A stretch of DNA of 64,000 nt from Rhodospirillales bacterium URHD0017 (GCA_900110395.1 FODP01000022.1:1-64000); one strand, 5' to 3'; shown: positions 1-8,672, numbered from the stretch's first letter. Program-made: numbers and translations. The notes: generated from the sequence alone by a model not told the origin.

Positions 1-507
1 CACGGCTTCGGCCGCGACGGCGAGCATGGCGAAGGACGCGGTCGCCGCCGGCGCGTCTTCGACTCGGGCGAGCTGCAGCTCGTGCTGCTGAAGCTGATCG
101 CCGACCAGCCGCGCCACGGCTACGAGTTGATCCGCGCCATCGAAGAGCTGACGGGCGGCGCCTACGTGCCGAGCCCCGGCGTGATCTACCCGACGCTCAC
201 CCTGCTGCAGGACATGGGCCGCATCGAAGAAGCGGCGGCCGAAGGTCCGCGCAAGCCGTTCGCGATCACCGCCGACGGCACCGCCGAGCTTTTGGCAAAG
301 AAGCCGGAAGTCGAGGCGCTGTTCGCGCGCCTGGCCGAACTCGCCTCCCTGCGCGAGCGGACCGATGGCGGCCCGGTGCGGCGCGCCATGGGCAACCTGC
401 GCACCGTGCTGCTCGATCGCCTCGGCAAAGACGGCGTGCAGAGCGAGACCATGCACGAGGTCGCGGCCATCCTCGACGAGGCCGCGCGCAAGATCGAGCG
501 GCTGTAA
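1..507 (+). CDS. PadR family transcriptional regulator (5' end outside window)
   Basis: The frame is open from base 1, so the N-terminus lies to the left of the window. The visible part starts with a Gly/Arg-rich stretch and continues into a winged helix-turn-helix: the RHGYELI helix and the PSPGVIYPTLTLL recognition region typical of PadR proteins, then a C-terminal helical dimerisation tail. An internal GTG at 82 could be mistaken for the start, but the upstream residues fit the family. PadR proteins are usually local repressors that respond to small molecules. The next gene begins one base after the stop, so both are probably co-transcribed and the DUF2218 protein is a likely partner or target. 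Confidence 0.85.
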   Translation, partial: HGFGRDGEHGEGRGRRRRVFDSGELQLVLLKLIADQPRHGYELIRAIEELTGGAYVPSPGVIYPTLTLLQDMGRIEEAAAEGPRKPFAITADGTAELLAKKPEVEALFARLAELASLRERTDGGPVRRAMGNLRTVLLDRLGKDGVQSETMHEVAAILDEAARKIERL

Positions 508-508
508 G

Positions 509-838
509 ATGACGTTCAACAGCACGGCTCGCGTTCCCACCGCGAAGGCCAGCCGCTACCTCCAGCAGCTCTGCAAGCACTGGAGCCACAACCTCGCGGT
601 CGAATTCACCGAGCAGAAGGGCGGCGTGATCTTCCCGCGCAATGCGCGGGGCGCCGACTGGCCGGATGACGCCATGCTCCTGATGCAGGCGCATGACGAC
701 GGCCTCGACTGCCGGCTGGAGGCGAGCGCCATGGGCCAGCTCGACGCGCTGAAAGGCGCCGTCGCCCGCCATGTCGACCGCTTCGCCTTCCGCGAGGCGC
801 CGCTCGCCTTCGACTGGCAGGATACGCTGAACGGCTAG
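509..838 (+). CDS. DUF2218 family protein
   Basis: A 109-residue protein whose ATG follows the PadR stop by one base. It shows the DUF2218 pattern: an early RYLQQLCKHWSH segment, a central FPRNARG strand and a late VARHVDRFAFRE helix. No signal peptide or membrane segment is seen, so it should be cytoplasmic. The biochemical function of DUF2218 is not established. Family members often sit beside PadR regulators or iron/siderophore genes. The tight coupling to padR is the only functional hint here. Confidence 0.8.
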   Translation: MTFNSTARVPTAKASRYLQQLCKHWSHNLAVEFTEQKGGVIFPRNARGADWPDDAMLLMQAHDDGLDCRLEASAMGQLDALKGAVARHVDRFAFREAPLAFDWQDTLNG

Positions 839-852
839 GTCGAGCTCGACGC

Positions 853-1161
853 CTACGGCGACATCTCGAAAGGCGGTGCCGGCCAGGCAGCGGTGCGCCC
901 CACCTCGACCGGGATGATGGCGCGACCGATCTCCTTGGTCCGGAAGCGGCTGGGCAACTCGGTAAAATGGCGCCGGCCTGGAACCCGCTGTCCGCCTTCC
1001 ACGGCCGCCCGGACGCGTTCGGCGGCCAGCACCGTGAGATGGGCGAGCGCATCCTTTTCGCTGCTCGCGCTCACGGCCACGTCATCGAGATCGGGAACGC
1101 TTGCGACGACGCGGCCGTCGCTGTCGCGATCGATCATCGCCCAATACCAAACCCTGTACAT
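853..1161 (-). CDS. HicB-like antitoxin-family protein (solitary)
   Basis: A 102-residue protein read from the ATG at 1161, preceded by a good GGGAGG ribosome-binding site. A longer open frame upstream is not used. The N-terminal half (YRVWYWAMIDRDSDGRVVASVPDLDDVAVSA split around the PDLDD core) resembles the partial RNase-H-like fold of HicB antitoxins. The C-terminus lacks an obvious ribbon-helix-helix or helix-turn-helix and ends in a Pro-rich tail. No HicA-like toxin (about 60 residues with a conserved His) is seen on either side. It is either an orphan HicB or a HicB-fold protein with another role. Confidence 0.6.
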   Translation of the reverse strand: MYRVWYWAMIDRDSDGRVVASVPDLDDVAVSASSEKDALAHLTVLAAERVRAAVEGGQRVPGRRHFTELPSRFRTKEIGRAIIPVEVGRTAAWPAPPFEMSP

Positions 1162-1334
1162 CGGCCCCTCCCGCGCTGAACAACAATCGGCCCCTCGAGC
1201 CGCGACGCTGCACCTCTCAGAGCGGGCCGACAACAGATCGCGGGATGCAGTCTGCAAGGCCACAGGAAAACCACAGGAAGATCGGGACCGCCGCGCCGCC
1301 GTCGCGCGGTGCAGATCAGCCCTTCGCGCGCTCG

Positions 1335-2944
1335 TCACTTCTTTTCGACGTTCCAGAACACCGTCGGACCGGCCGAAATGAATCCCGAGACGTTCTTGCG
1401 GGCAGCCGACACGAGCCGCCATTCGCCGAGATGAACGTAGGGCGTCCACTCGGTTGCCCGGATCTGCGCGGCCTCGGCGATCTCCTTCAGCCTGGCTGGA
1501 TCGGTCTCGCGGGCGAAGCGGTCGCGGAGCTTTTCCATCTCCGGATCGCACGGCCAGCCGTTGAAGGCCTTGTCGCAGGAGGACAGGAGGAGTTGAGATA
1601 CCGGTTCGACAGCGGGTCGACGAGGTCCATGGCCGAGGGCGAGATGAGGTAGGCATGCCAGCCACCGGCGTCGGGCGGGTTCTTCCTCGACGTCCGGACG
1701 ACGATGCTCTGCCAGTCCATCGGCTGCATGTCGACCTTGAAGCCGGCTTTCTCCATCAGGCGCTTCGCCACCGGGGCGAGGTTGGTCTGCCAGAACAGGT
1801 CGCTCGACTGCAGAAGCACGACAGGTGTTCCGTCATAGCCCGCCTGCTTCAGGAGTGAAGCGGCCTTGTCGAAATTCGACTCCAGCAGGCCCTCCATGCC
1901 CTTTTCCGAAGCAAACGTGGTGCCGCAGATGAACAGCGTCTTGCAGACCTTGTACTTGGCCGGATCGCCGATCACGGCCTTCAGGAAATCCTCCTGGTTG
2001 AAGGCATGCCAAAGCGCGCGACGCACCGTCGGATTGTCGAACGGCTTGTGCAGGTGGTTGAGGCGAAAGATGTTCTGGCTGCCCACCGGGCTCAGCGTCA
2101 GGAGCTGGACGCTGCGGTCGGCCTCGAGCAGCGGGTGCAGATCGAACGGCGGCGCCTCGATGAAGTCGATCTCGCCCGCGAGCAGCGCGTTGACGGCCTG
2201 CAGGTGGTCGGGCATGGCGTGCCATTCGATGCGATCGACCCTGGCGATCTTGCCGCCGGCCAGCCGCGAGACCGGCTCGGGACGCGGCTTGTAGTCGGGA
2301 TTGCGGACATAGACGGCCTTGTGACCCGGCCGCCACTGGTCGCGCTTGAAGATGAAGGGCCCCGAGCCCGTGGAGTCCGTGATCTGGGTGAAGGGGTCGG
2401 TCTCGGCGACGCGCCTCGGCATCATGAACGGCACGTTGGAATTGGGCTTGCCCAGCGCCGGCAGCAGGAGCCCGGTCGGCTCCTTCAGCCTGATCTCGAT
2501 GGTGCGCGCGTCCCTCGCCTCGAGGGCCACGATGAAGGTCATGAGCTTCTGGCCGACGGCGTCGCGGGCGGCCCAGCGCCGGATCGAGGCGATGCAGTCC
2601 TCGGCCGTCACGGGCTGGCCGTCGTGCCACCGGAGGCCATCGCGCAGCGTGAACGTATAGGTGAGCTTGTCGGCGGACACCTCGGTCGTGTCGACCATCT
2701 GCGGCCTGATCTCGCCGTCGGCGTCGGTGGCGAACAAGGTGTCGTAGATCATGTAGCCGTGATCGCGGATGACGAAGGCGGTGTTCCAGATCGGATCGAG
2801 GATCTTCAGATCGGAATTCATGACGATGCGCAGCACCGTCTGGGCGGCGACCGCGCCGGGACAGGCCAGCACCGCCGCGACGGCGGCCAACCACGGCACG
2901 ACGTGTCGTTTGCAACGGCGAGCAAGAGCATCAGGCCGGTTCAT
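1335..2944 (-). pseudogene. ABC transporter substrate-binding protein (SBP_bac_5), frameshifted
   Basis: This is a periplasmic solute-binding protein of the oligopeptide/nickel (SBP_bac_5) family. It starts at the ATG at 2944 behind GGGAGAAACGCC and has a Sec signal ending near AVAAQ. Binding-domain hallmarks such as the LRDGLRWHDGQPV block are intact. Near 1576-1591 an exact 8-bp direct duplication (CAGGAGGA twice on the plus strand) shifts the frame. Removing one copy gives an uninterrupted 533-residue protein through the conserved CDKAFNGWPCD region to the stop at 1335. The last ~80 residues are therefore read from another frame. No permease or ATPase gene adjoins it. It is a probable pseudogene, or less likely a sequencing artefact. 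Confidence 0.85.
1576..1591. repeat. 8-bp tandem duplication causing frameshift
   Basis: CAGGAGGA occurs twice back to back (1576-1583 and 1584-1591). It lies inside the substrate-binding protein gene, and deleting one unit restores the reading frame and a conserved Cys/Trp-Pro-Cys motif. The pattern fits replication slippage. Confidence 0.9.
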
Positions 2945-3110
2945 GGCGTTTCTCCCATCACTCTGGGACAACGCAACGCAACGCGAGCACGCAACCGACT
3001 GTGGCAGGCGCACCGATCAAGGACAACCCCGGAGCAACGAAAGCCGGCTCTGTCACGTTAAACGACGACCGGCGGCCAATCGGGTACCCGCTTCAAGCAG
3101 GAGACCGACC

Positions 3111-3794
3111 ATGAGCGAACGGCGCTATCCGAACGAAAGCAAAGAGTATCGCGAAGCGCGCGACCAATTGCTCAAGGACGAGCACGAGCTGATCGCCAAG
3201 GTGAAGGCCGTGGCCGCCAGGCGCCGCACGCTGCCAACCGGCGGCGCGCTGAAGGAGGACTACACCTTCCAGTGGGCCAGCGAAGGCAGGATCGGGCAGG
3301 ACGTGAAGTTCTCCGAACTGTTCGGGACCGCGGACACGCTCCTGCTCTACTCGTTCATGTTCGGCCCGAACTGGGACAAGCCTTGTCCCTCCTGCACGTC
3401 GCTGGTCGATGGCTTCGATCGCGCCTGGTATTCGGTGAGCCAGAACGCCGCCTTTGCCGCCATCGCCAAGGCGCCGGCACCGCGCATCAGTGCCTGGGCC
3501 AAGCAGCGCGGCTGGTCGCAGATCCCGCTGCTCTCCGGCTACCACTCGGCCTACCAGGCCGACTACAAGTGCCAGGAGTCCGACGACATGCAGTTGCCGG
3601 TGATGCATGTGTTCCGGCGCCAGGGCGAAAAGATCAGCCACTTCTGGGGCACCGAGACGATGAGCAATCACGTCGACACGGTGTGGGTCTATTGGAACAT
3701 GATGGACTTCACGCCCGAGGGCCGGCCGGACAGGCAGACGCCGCCGCAGAACTTCCGTTCTGAATTCCTGGAGAAGCACTACCTGAACAAGTGA
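3111..3794 (+). CDS. DUF899 family thioredoxin-like protein
   Basis: A 227-residue cytoplasmic protein starting at the ATG at 3111 with GGAG eight bases upstream. It matches DUF899: an N-terminal RRTLPTGG segment, a thioredoxin-fold strand before NWDKPCPSC, then LVDGFDRAW, the YHSAYQADY region and a late FWGTE motif. The CPSC pair sits where thioredoxins carry CxxC, though the family's redox activity is not well proven. The C-terminal SEFLEKHYL tail is complete. The gene converges on the DUF2182 gene with only three bases between stop codons. Function is unknown; a thiol-disulfide or peroxidatic role is inference. Confidence 0.85.
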   Translation: MSERRYPNESKEYREARDQLLKDEHELIAKVKAVAARRRTLPTGGALKEDYTFQWASEGRIGQDVKFSELFGTADTLLLYSFMFGPNWDKPCPSCTSLVDGFDRAWYSVSQNAAFAAIAKAPAPRISAWAKQRGWSQIPLLSGYHSAYQADYKCQESDDMQLPVMHVFRRQGEKISHFWGTETMSNHVDTVWVYWNMMDFTPEGRPDRQTPPQNFRSEFLEKHYLNK

Positions 3795-3797
3795 GCT

Positions 3798-4565
3798 TCA
3801 GCCCACGGCGAGCAGCCACAGGCCCCAGCCCATCAGCAGTACCCCGCCGACGCGGGCCATCCACTCGCCGAACGGGAACAGTTTCTCGACCAGCACGGCG
3901 ACGGCGAGGAAGGCGACCCACAAGAGGTTCATCGCCCCGAAGACGAACAGCAGCGCCATCAGGATCCAGCAGCAGCCGAGGCAGGAGAGGCCGTGCTCGG
4001 CGCCCATGCGCAGGGCGCCGAGCGGGCCGTCGCGCCAGCGGTTGACGACGAAGTCGAAGGGCGAGCGACAGGCAATGAGGCAGGCGTGCTTCAACGGCGT
4101 CAGCTGGTAGAGGCCGGCGGCGAGGAACAGGACGCCGCCCAGCCGCGCGCTGGTGACCGACATCGCCATCGGCGAGACCAGCGCCACGCTCTCGAGGCCC
4201 CATTGCGCCAGGGTCGCCGCGATACTGAAGCCACCCCACGCCAGAAGGTAGCCCGCCGCGAACAGCGCCGTCGGCACCCAGGGCTGGGCGCGGGCGCGGC
4301 GGCGCGCGTTGACGGTGGCGAAGGTCAGGATCATCGGCGTCGCGCTCGGCAGCATCATGCCGATCATCATGATCCACCACATGACCAGCAGCAGGACGAG
4401 ATCGGCGGCGCCTTTCGGCGGCATGGCCATGGTCATGTCGCCCATCGCAGCCATGTCCGCCGCCTCGGCGAACAGGTAGAGCCAACAGAGGACCGTGATG
4501 CCGACGAGCGCAGCGGCGATCGCGAACCTCGGAGTGCCGTCAGGCTCCCCCTTTATGCTGCCCAC
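3798..4565 (-). CDS. DUF2182 integral membrane protein
   Basis: A 255-residue polytopic membrane protein with about six to seven hydrophobic segments. It carries the DUF2182 signatures: a Met-rich loop (MGDMTMAMPP), the MWWIMMIGMMLPSATPM helix, PLKHACLIACRSP, and a GLSCLGCCWILM Cys-rich helix. The family is annotated as a predicted metal-binding membrane protein, and the Met/Cys/His content fits soft-metal (copper-like) chemistry, but that is inference. Its start overlaps the end of the DUF1326 gene by 13 bases, a pairing seen in many bacteria. It is the last gene of the DUF4142-DUF1326-DUF2182 operon. Confidence 0.88.
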   Translation of the reverse strand: MGSIKGEPDGTPRFAIAAALVGITVLCWLYLFAEAADMAAMGDMTMAMPPKGAADLVLLLVMWWIMMIGMMLPSATPMILTFATVNARRRARAQPWVPTALFAAGYLLAWGGFSIAATLAQWGLESVALVSPMAMSVTSARLGGVLFLAAGLYQLTPLKHACLIACRSPFDFVVNRWRDGPLGALRMGAEHGLSCLGCCWILMALLFVFGAMNLLWVAFLAVAVLVEKLFPFGEWMARVGGVLLMGWGLWLLAVG

Positions 4566-5188
4566 GCGAACGGCGCGAAGTGTCCATTGTTGCCCTTGCC
4601 GGCGAGGCTGAGGGCAAGGCCGAAGCCCTGCACCTCGGTCTTGCGCGAGCGGGCGAGAGCGAGGCGGCGGTTGGCCGGATGGGCGGTGTTGTCGATGTAG
4701 AACGGCTCGCCCGAGCGGTTGCGCGAGGCGACGCCCTCGATCTCGAAGGCGAAAATGCCCGGGATCTCCGTCGCACGCCGCAGGCCCTCGGCGGTGAAGC
4801 CGATGTCGCGGAATTCGACGCCGCGGAAATCGCTCACCAGGTTGTCGCGGATCATCTGCGGCGGGCCGCCGGCCTGGCCGCTGGCGATGTCGGCCAGCGC
4901 GCGGCGCTGGGCATCATTGGCCTTGGCATCGACGACGCAGCCGAACACCCAGCCGCCGTCCGACATGACGCGGCCGGAGCGGATGACCAGGGCGAACTTC
5001 AGGCCGTCGAGCACCACGTCGCCGTGCCGGCCGCGATCGATGCGGTAGACCATCAGCGCGACGCAGTGTTCGTGCGTCGCCTCGCCTTGCGGGTTGGTGA
5101 AGATGCAGGGACACAGGTAGTCGCAGTTGCAACTCTCCATGTACTCGCCGCTGATCTCCCAGGTCTTTCCGGAAGTCTTCCCGACCAT
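4553..5188 (-). CDS. DUF1326 domain protein
   Basis: A 211-residue soluble protein. The ATG at 5188 was chosen because the GKTWEISGEYMESCNCDYLCPC block then lies at the N-terminus, as in other DUF1326 proteins. The CNCDYLCPC cluster offers four cysteines close together, suggesting metal or persulfide binding. The rest is a beta-rich domain with GGWVFGCVVDAKA and a conserved SRNRSGEPF. It starts 11 bases after the DUF4142 stop and overlaps DUF2182 by 13 bases, so translation is probably coupled. Family function is uncharacterised. Co-occurrence with DUF2182 argues for a shared membrane-associated metal task. Confidence 0.85.
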   Translation of the reverse strand: MVGKTSGKTWEISGEYMESCNCDYLCPCIFTNPQGEATHEHCVALMVYRIDRGRHGDVVLDGLKFALVIRSGRVMSDGGWVFGCVVDAKANDAQRRALADIASGQAGGPPQMIRDNLVSDFRGVEFRDIGFTAEGLRRATEIPGIFAFEIEGVASRNRSGEPFYIDNTAHPANRRLALARSRKTEVQGFGLALSLAGKGNNGHFAPFAWAA

Positions 5189-5199
5189 GGCGACCGCCT

Positions 5200-5718
5200 T
5201 CAGCGGCCGCCAGCCAGCAGGCGCGCCAGCTGCAGGCGTTCCTTCGCCTTGGGCAGGGAGTTCTGGGCAAAGCGCTTGAGCGGGCCGCTCTTGCCGTTCT
5301 GCGAGTAGGCGCCGTACTGCGCCTCGCAATCGGTCTGCACCGAGAGCTGGCCCTGGGCGAAGGCCGTGTCGAAGGCCGGGCCCTGCAGCGTGTTGAGCTG
5401 GGCCAGGAGCTGCTGGGTCCTGGGGCCCATGCTGCCATCGGGCGCGTAGGACACGCCGGCTTCGGCGCTGGACAGGCGCAAGGCGCTGGCGTCGTAGTTG
5501 GCGTCGGCGATGATGCGCGTGGCGTAGCCGCGGACGTTCTCGTTGGCCGAGCGCTGCAGGGCCATCTGGCCGGAGCCGAGATCGAAGTCGTTAATGGCCT
5601 GGGCGAAGCCCACGAAGCGCGCATCCGGCAGCGCATCGACGGCGAGCGCCAACGGGACATGTGCCGTCGGCACGATGAGAGAGGCAATGAGGACGCTGCG
5701 ACGGCTGATCCCTGTCAT
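5200..5718 (-). CDS. DUF4142 exported protein
   Basis: A 172-residue protein with an N-terminal signal (SRRSVLIASLIVPTAHVPLALA) that could be Tat or Sec. The mature part matches DUF4142, a periplasmic four-helix ferritin-like fold: FDLGSGQMALQRSANENVRGYATRIIADA is the typical first helix pair. The usual His-rich metal site is not evident. It is first in the operon and is followed after 11 bases by DUF1326. DUF4142 proteins are often stress-induced; a role as periplasmic partner of the DUF1326/DUF2182 pair is inferred from position only. Confidence 0.82.
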   Translation of the reverse strand: MTGISRRSVLIASLIVPTAHVPLALAVDALPDARFVGFAQAINDFDLGSGQMALQRSANENVRGYATRIIADANYDASALRLSSAEAGVSYAPDGSMGPRTQQLLAQLNTLQGPAFDTAFAQGQLSVQTDCEAQYGAYSQNGKSGPLKRFAQNSLPKAKERLQLARLLAGGR

Positions 5719-5797
5719 GACGAACTCCCGCGTTTCTCCTGCCCGACCATAAGGCCGGCGTTGCCCCCCCTCAAGTCAGCCGCGCCGCGACCGCGGC

Positions 5798-5968
5798 TCA
5801 GACGGGGTGGAGCGTCAGCCCGCCCGCCAGCCAGACGACCAGCAGCACCACGAGAACGAGGCCCAGCGCACCGCCCAGGCCGGCGCCGCCGTAGCTGCGG
5901 TAACCGTAGTAGCCGCCGCCACCGCCCAGCAGCACGATCAGCAGAACGATGATCAGGATTGTGGTCAT
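5798..5968 (-). CDS. DUF3309-like small membrane protein
   Basis: A 56-residue protein from the ATG at 5968, preceded by GAGGAACTCTTC. It consists of a hydrophobic helix, a Gly/Tyr-rich loop (GGGGGYYGYRSYGGAG) and a second hydrophobic helix, the layout of DUF3309 peptides. It should sit in the inner membrane. Function is unknown. Similar tiny proteins are often highly expressed under envelope or osmotic stress. The longer frame upstream of this ATG has no supporting features. Confidence 0.65.
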   Translation of the reverse strand: MTTILIIVLLIVLLGGGGGYYGYRSYGGAGLGGALGLVLVVLLVVWLAGGLTLHPV

Positions 5969-6056
5969 GAAGAGTTCCTCACGTGTGGCGAGGCAACGCG
6001 GGCCAGGGCGAGGAGGTTCCCGCAGGTAACGGCCCTGACACAATGCGGCGGTATCG

Positions 6057-6650
6057 TTGCGTGACGTGTCTGCATCCTGGTCGACGCCGTCGTGCGTCCT
6101 GCTTGTCCTGGCGATCCTGCTCGGCGCCGCCCTCGCCAAGAGCCTGCCGGCCGCGGTCTATCTGCTGAGCTTCTGGCACTACGGCCTCTACTGGCTGGCC
6201 TTCGCCTTTGGCGCGAGCCGCTTCGACGTCTTCAAGCGCAACGCCATCGGCCTGAAGGCCGTCTCGGTCACGGCCCTGGCCGTCGTCTACCTCAGCGCGC
6301 CAATCGACCCCGCTTCCCTGGCCGTCATCCTCGGCGTCGAGCGACTGTTCTGCAATAACGAGCGTGCGGTGATCCGCACGCGGCTGGCCGGCGGCCATCT
6401 CGTCACCCTGGTGCCTGTGGCAGCCATCCTGGTCGCCAGCATCCGGCTCCATTTCCTCGACGTCGCGATGAACAAGAACTATCGCGGCGCCGGGGCGATC
6501 GACTGCGACGCGACCTTCAACAAGGGCGACGAGCTCGGCTGGTTCAAGCACGGCTCGACGATCATCGTGTTCGCGCCGCCGGGGTTTCAGCTCTGCGTCC
6601 GCGAAGGCACGCTGATCCGCATGGGCCGCGCGCTGATGCGCCTGCGCTGA
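6057..6650 (+). CDS. Membrane domain fused to C-terminal half of phosphatidylserine decarboxylase
   Basis: About 197 residues if read from TTG 6057; the start is uncertain and GTG 6066 is an alternative. The first ~95 residues are hydrophobic with two to three possible membrane helices. From about residue 97 the sequence follows the C-terminal half of bacterial phosphatidylserine decarboxylase: LFCNNERAVI, then a VALVxVGATxVGSI-like strand (VTLVPVAAILVASI), then NKGDELGWFKHGSTIIVFAP and VREGTLIRMGRALM. HGST corresponds to the LGST autocleavage site that yields the pyruvoyl group. The N-terminal PSD half, with the catalytic Asp and the HxxH histidines, is absent. It may be a decayed or repurposed PSD. 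Confidence 0.6.
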   Translation: MRDVSASWSTPSCVLLVLAILLGAALAKSLPAAVYLLSFWHYGLYWLAFAFGASRFDVFKRNAIGLKAVSVTALAVVYLSAPIDPASLAVILGVERLFCNNERAVIRTRLAGGHLVTLVPVAAILVASIRLHFLDVAMNKNYRGAGAIDCDATFNKGDELGWFKHGSTIIVFAPPGFQLCVREGTLIRMGRALMRLR

Positions 6651-6802
6651 CGGCGCTCCGGTGAGGGGGGCGTACGGGTACGGCAACGTCCATCTTGTGA
6701 ATCGGGGGCGTTGCCGCTTCGTGATGCTGGCGTGTCGGCCGGGTGACAATCGCCACGCGAACGACGGCACGCCGGGCGGCTTGCCGAAGGCCGCCCGGAC
6801 GG

Positions 6803-6808
6803 CAGAAT
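6803..6808 (+). promoter_or_regulatory. Possible -10 element six bases before ATG
   Basis: CAGAAT lies six bases upstream of the ATG at 6815, matching the spacing of four stronger examples in this window. The first base departs from consensus and no clear -35 or ribosome-binding site is seen. Weak candidate. Confidence 0.25.
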
Positions 6809-6814
6809 CGCGGC

Positions 6815-8533
6815 ATGCCTTCGTCTTCCCCCTCCCCGGTCGACGCCGTCGTCGTCGGCACCGGTTTCGGCGGGCTCTATGCCCTGTACTGCCTGCGCCA
6901 GATGGGTTTCACCGCGCTCGCCTTCGAGGCGGGGGACGGGGTCGGCGGCACCTGGTACTGGAACCGCTATCCTGGCGCACGCTGCGACGTGGAGAGCCTG
7001 CAGTACTCCTATTCCTTCTCGCCCGAGCTCGACCAGGAATGGACCTGGACCGAGAAGTACGCGCCGCAGCCCGAGATCCTGGCCTACGCCAACCACGTCG
7101 CCGACCGCTTCGACCTGCGCCGCGACATCCGCTTCGAGACGCGCGTCGTCGCCGCCACCTTCGACGAGAAGCGCGCGCTATGGATCGTCGAGACCGATCG
7201 CGGTGACAAGGTCGAAGCGCGTTTCTGCCTGATGGCCGTGGGCTGCCTTTCGTCGGCCAACAAGCCGCCCTTCGAGGGCATGGCCGATTTCAAGGGGCCG
7301 ATCTGGCACACCGGCGAATGGCCCAAGGAAGGCGTCGACTTCACCGGCCTCAGGGTCGGCGTGATCGGCACGGGCTCGTCGGCCATCCAGTCGATCCCCC
7401 TGATCGCCGAACAGGCAAAGGCGCTGACGGTGTTCCAGCGCACGGCCAACTATTCGGTGCCGGCCTGGAACGCCCCGCTCGATCCGGATCACGTGGCGAA
7501 GGTGAAGGCCGATTATCCGGCGCTGCGCGCCAAGGCGCGTGCGCGGCCGACCGGTATCTACTTCCCGTTCAACGCCGAGCCCGCCCTGGAGGCGTCGCCC
7601 GAGGCGCGTCGGCGGCAATACGAAGAGTTCTGGACCAACGGCGGCCTGCCCTTCCTCGGCGCCTATGGCGACCTCTTGTTCAACAAGCAGGCCAACGACA
7701 CCATCGCCGACTTCGCGCGGGAGAAGATCCGCGGCATCGTAAAAGATCCGGCGACGGCTGAGCTGCTCTGCCCCGACAATGTGTTCGGCTGCAAGCGCTT
7801 GTGCGTCGATACCGGTTATTTCGACACCTACAACAAGCCGCACGTGAAGCTGGTCGACGTTTCCACGACGCCGATCGAACGGTTCACCGCCGAGGGCGTC
7901 GTCGTCGCGGGCACGCTCCATCCGCTCGACGCCGTGGTCTCTGCCACCGGATTCGCGGCCATGACCGGCTCGTACGAGAAGATCCGGATCACCGGCCGCG
8001 GCGGGCTGACGCTTGCCGAGAAATGGCAGGCCGGGCCGCGCACCTACCTTGGTGTCGCCTCGGCGGGCTTTCCCAACCTGTTCATGATCACCGGCCCGGG
8101 CAGCCCCTCGGTGCTGGCCAGCATGATCCAGGCGATCGAGCAGCATGTCGACTGGATGGTCGATTTGATGGCGCACATGCGCGACACCGGCGCCAGGAGC
8201 GTCGAGCCCATGATCGAGCACGAGGATCAGTGGGTGGCGCACGTCAACGAGGTGAGCCAGGTGTCGCTGCGCTCGACCTGCAGCTCGTGGTACGTCGGCG
8301 CCAACGTGCCCGGCCGGCCACGCGTGTTCATGCCTTATATCGGCGGCTTCCCGGTCTATGTGCAGAAGTGCAACGAGGTCATGGACACGGGCTACGACGG
8401 CTTCGTGCTCGACGGGGCGAAGACCGGCAATGTCGCGCCTGAGGTGCGCCTGACCAAGCGCTGGCACGTGCCGCTCGACATGGACGTCATCTCGCCCGCG
8501 ATGCTCGCCGCCAGGCGTGTGCCCGTGGTGTAG
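6815..8533 (+). CDS. Flavin-containing Baeyer-Villiger-type monooxygenase
   Basis: A 572-residue NADPH/FAD oxygenase. The ATG at 6815 places the GTGFGG dinucleotide-binding turn at residues 15-20, as expected. A second Rossmann turn (GTGSSA) lies near residue 186. The FKGPIWHTGEWP block around residues 159-170 is the Baeyer-Villiger monooxygenase fingerprint FxGxxxHxxxW. The later STAxPIERF, ATGFAAMTGSY and GPGSPSVLA segments match cyclohexanone/steroid monooxygenases. It should convert ketones to esters or lactones in the cytoplasm. It is monocistronic by spacing, and no esterase or alcohol dehydrogenase adjoins it, so the substrate cannot be read from context. Confidence 0.92.
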   Translation: MPSSSPSPVDAVVVGTGFGGLYALYCLRQMGFTALAFEAGDGVGGTWYWNRYPGARCDVESLQYSYSFSPELDQEWTWTEKYAPQPEILAYANHVADRFDLRRDIRFETRVVAATFDEKRALWIVETDRGDKVEARFCLMAVGCLSSANKPPFEGMADFKGPIWHTGEWPKEGVDFTGLRVGVIGTGSSAIQSIPLIAEQAKALTVFQRTANYSVPAWNAPLDPDHVAKVKADYPALRAKARARPTGIYFPFNAEPALEASPEARRRQYEEFWTNGGLPFLGAYGDLLFNKQANDTIADFAREKIRGIVKDPATAELLCPDNVFGCKRLCVDTGYFDTYNKPHVKLVDVSTTPIERFTAEGVVVAGTLHPLDAVVSATGFAAMTGSYEKIRITGRGGLTLAEKWQAGPRTYLGVASAGFPNLFMITGPGSPSVLASMIQAIEQHVDWMVDLMAHMRDTGARSVEPMIEHEDQWVAHVNEVSQVSLRSTCSSWYVGANVPGRPRVFMPYIGGFPVYVQKCNEVMDTGYDGFVLDGAKTGNVAPEVRLTKRWHVPLDMDVISPAMLAARRVPVV

Positions 8534-8672
8534 TCGCCGCGAATTGTTCGCAGTCTGTGGTGCGACGGGCGGTTGTTCGCGAACGAACTAAAAAGATCGC
8601 CCAGAGCAACGAATCCGAAAGCGCTGACGTTTGGCCTGCACCAACGGTTCCCTCCTGCTTTTCGAGACTGCC

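Noticed and set aside
853..1161. A complete HicAB toxin-antitoxin module
   Set aside because: No HicA-like gene on either side on either strand.
2006..3061. A 351-codon plus-strand frame opposite the solute-binding protein gene
   Set aside because: Shadow of the minus-strand gene; no ribosome-binding site, domain or signal.
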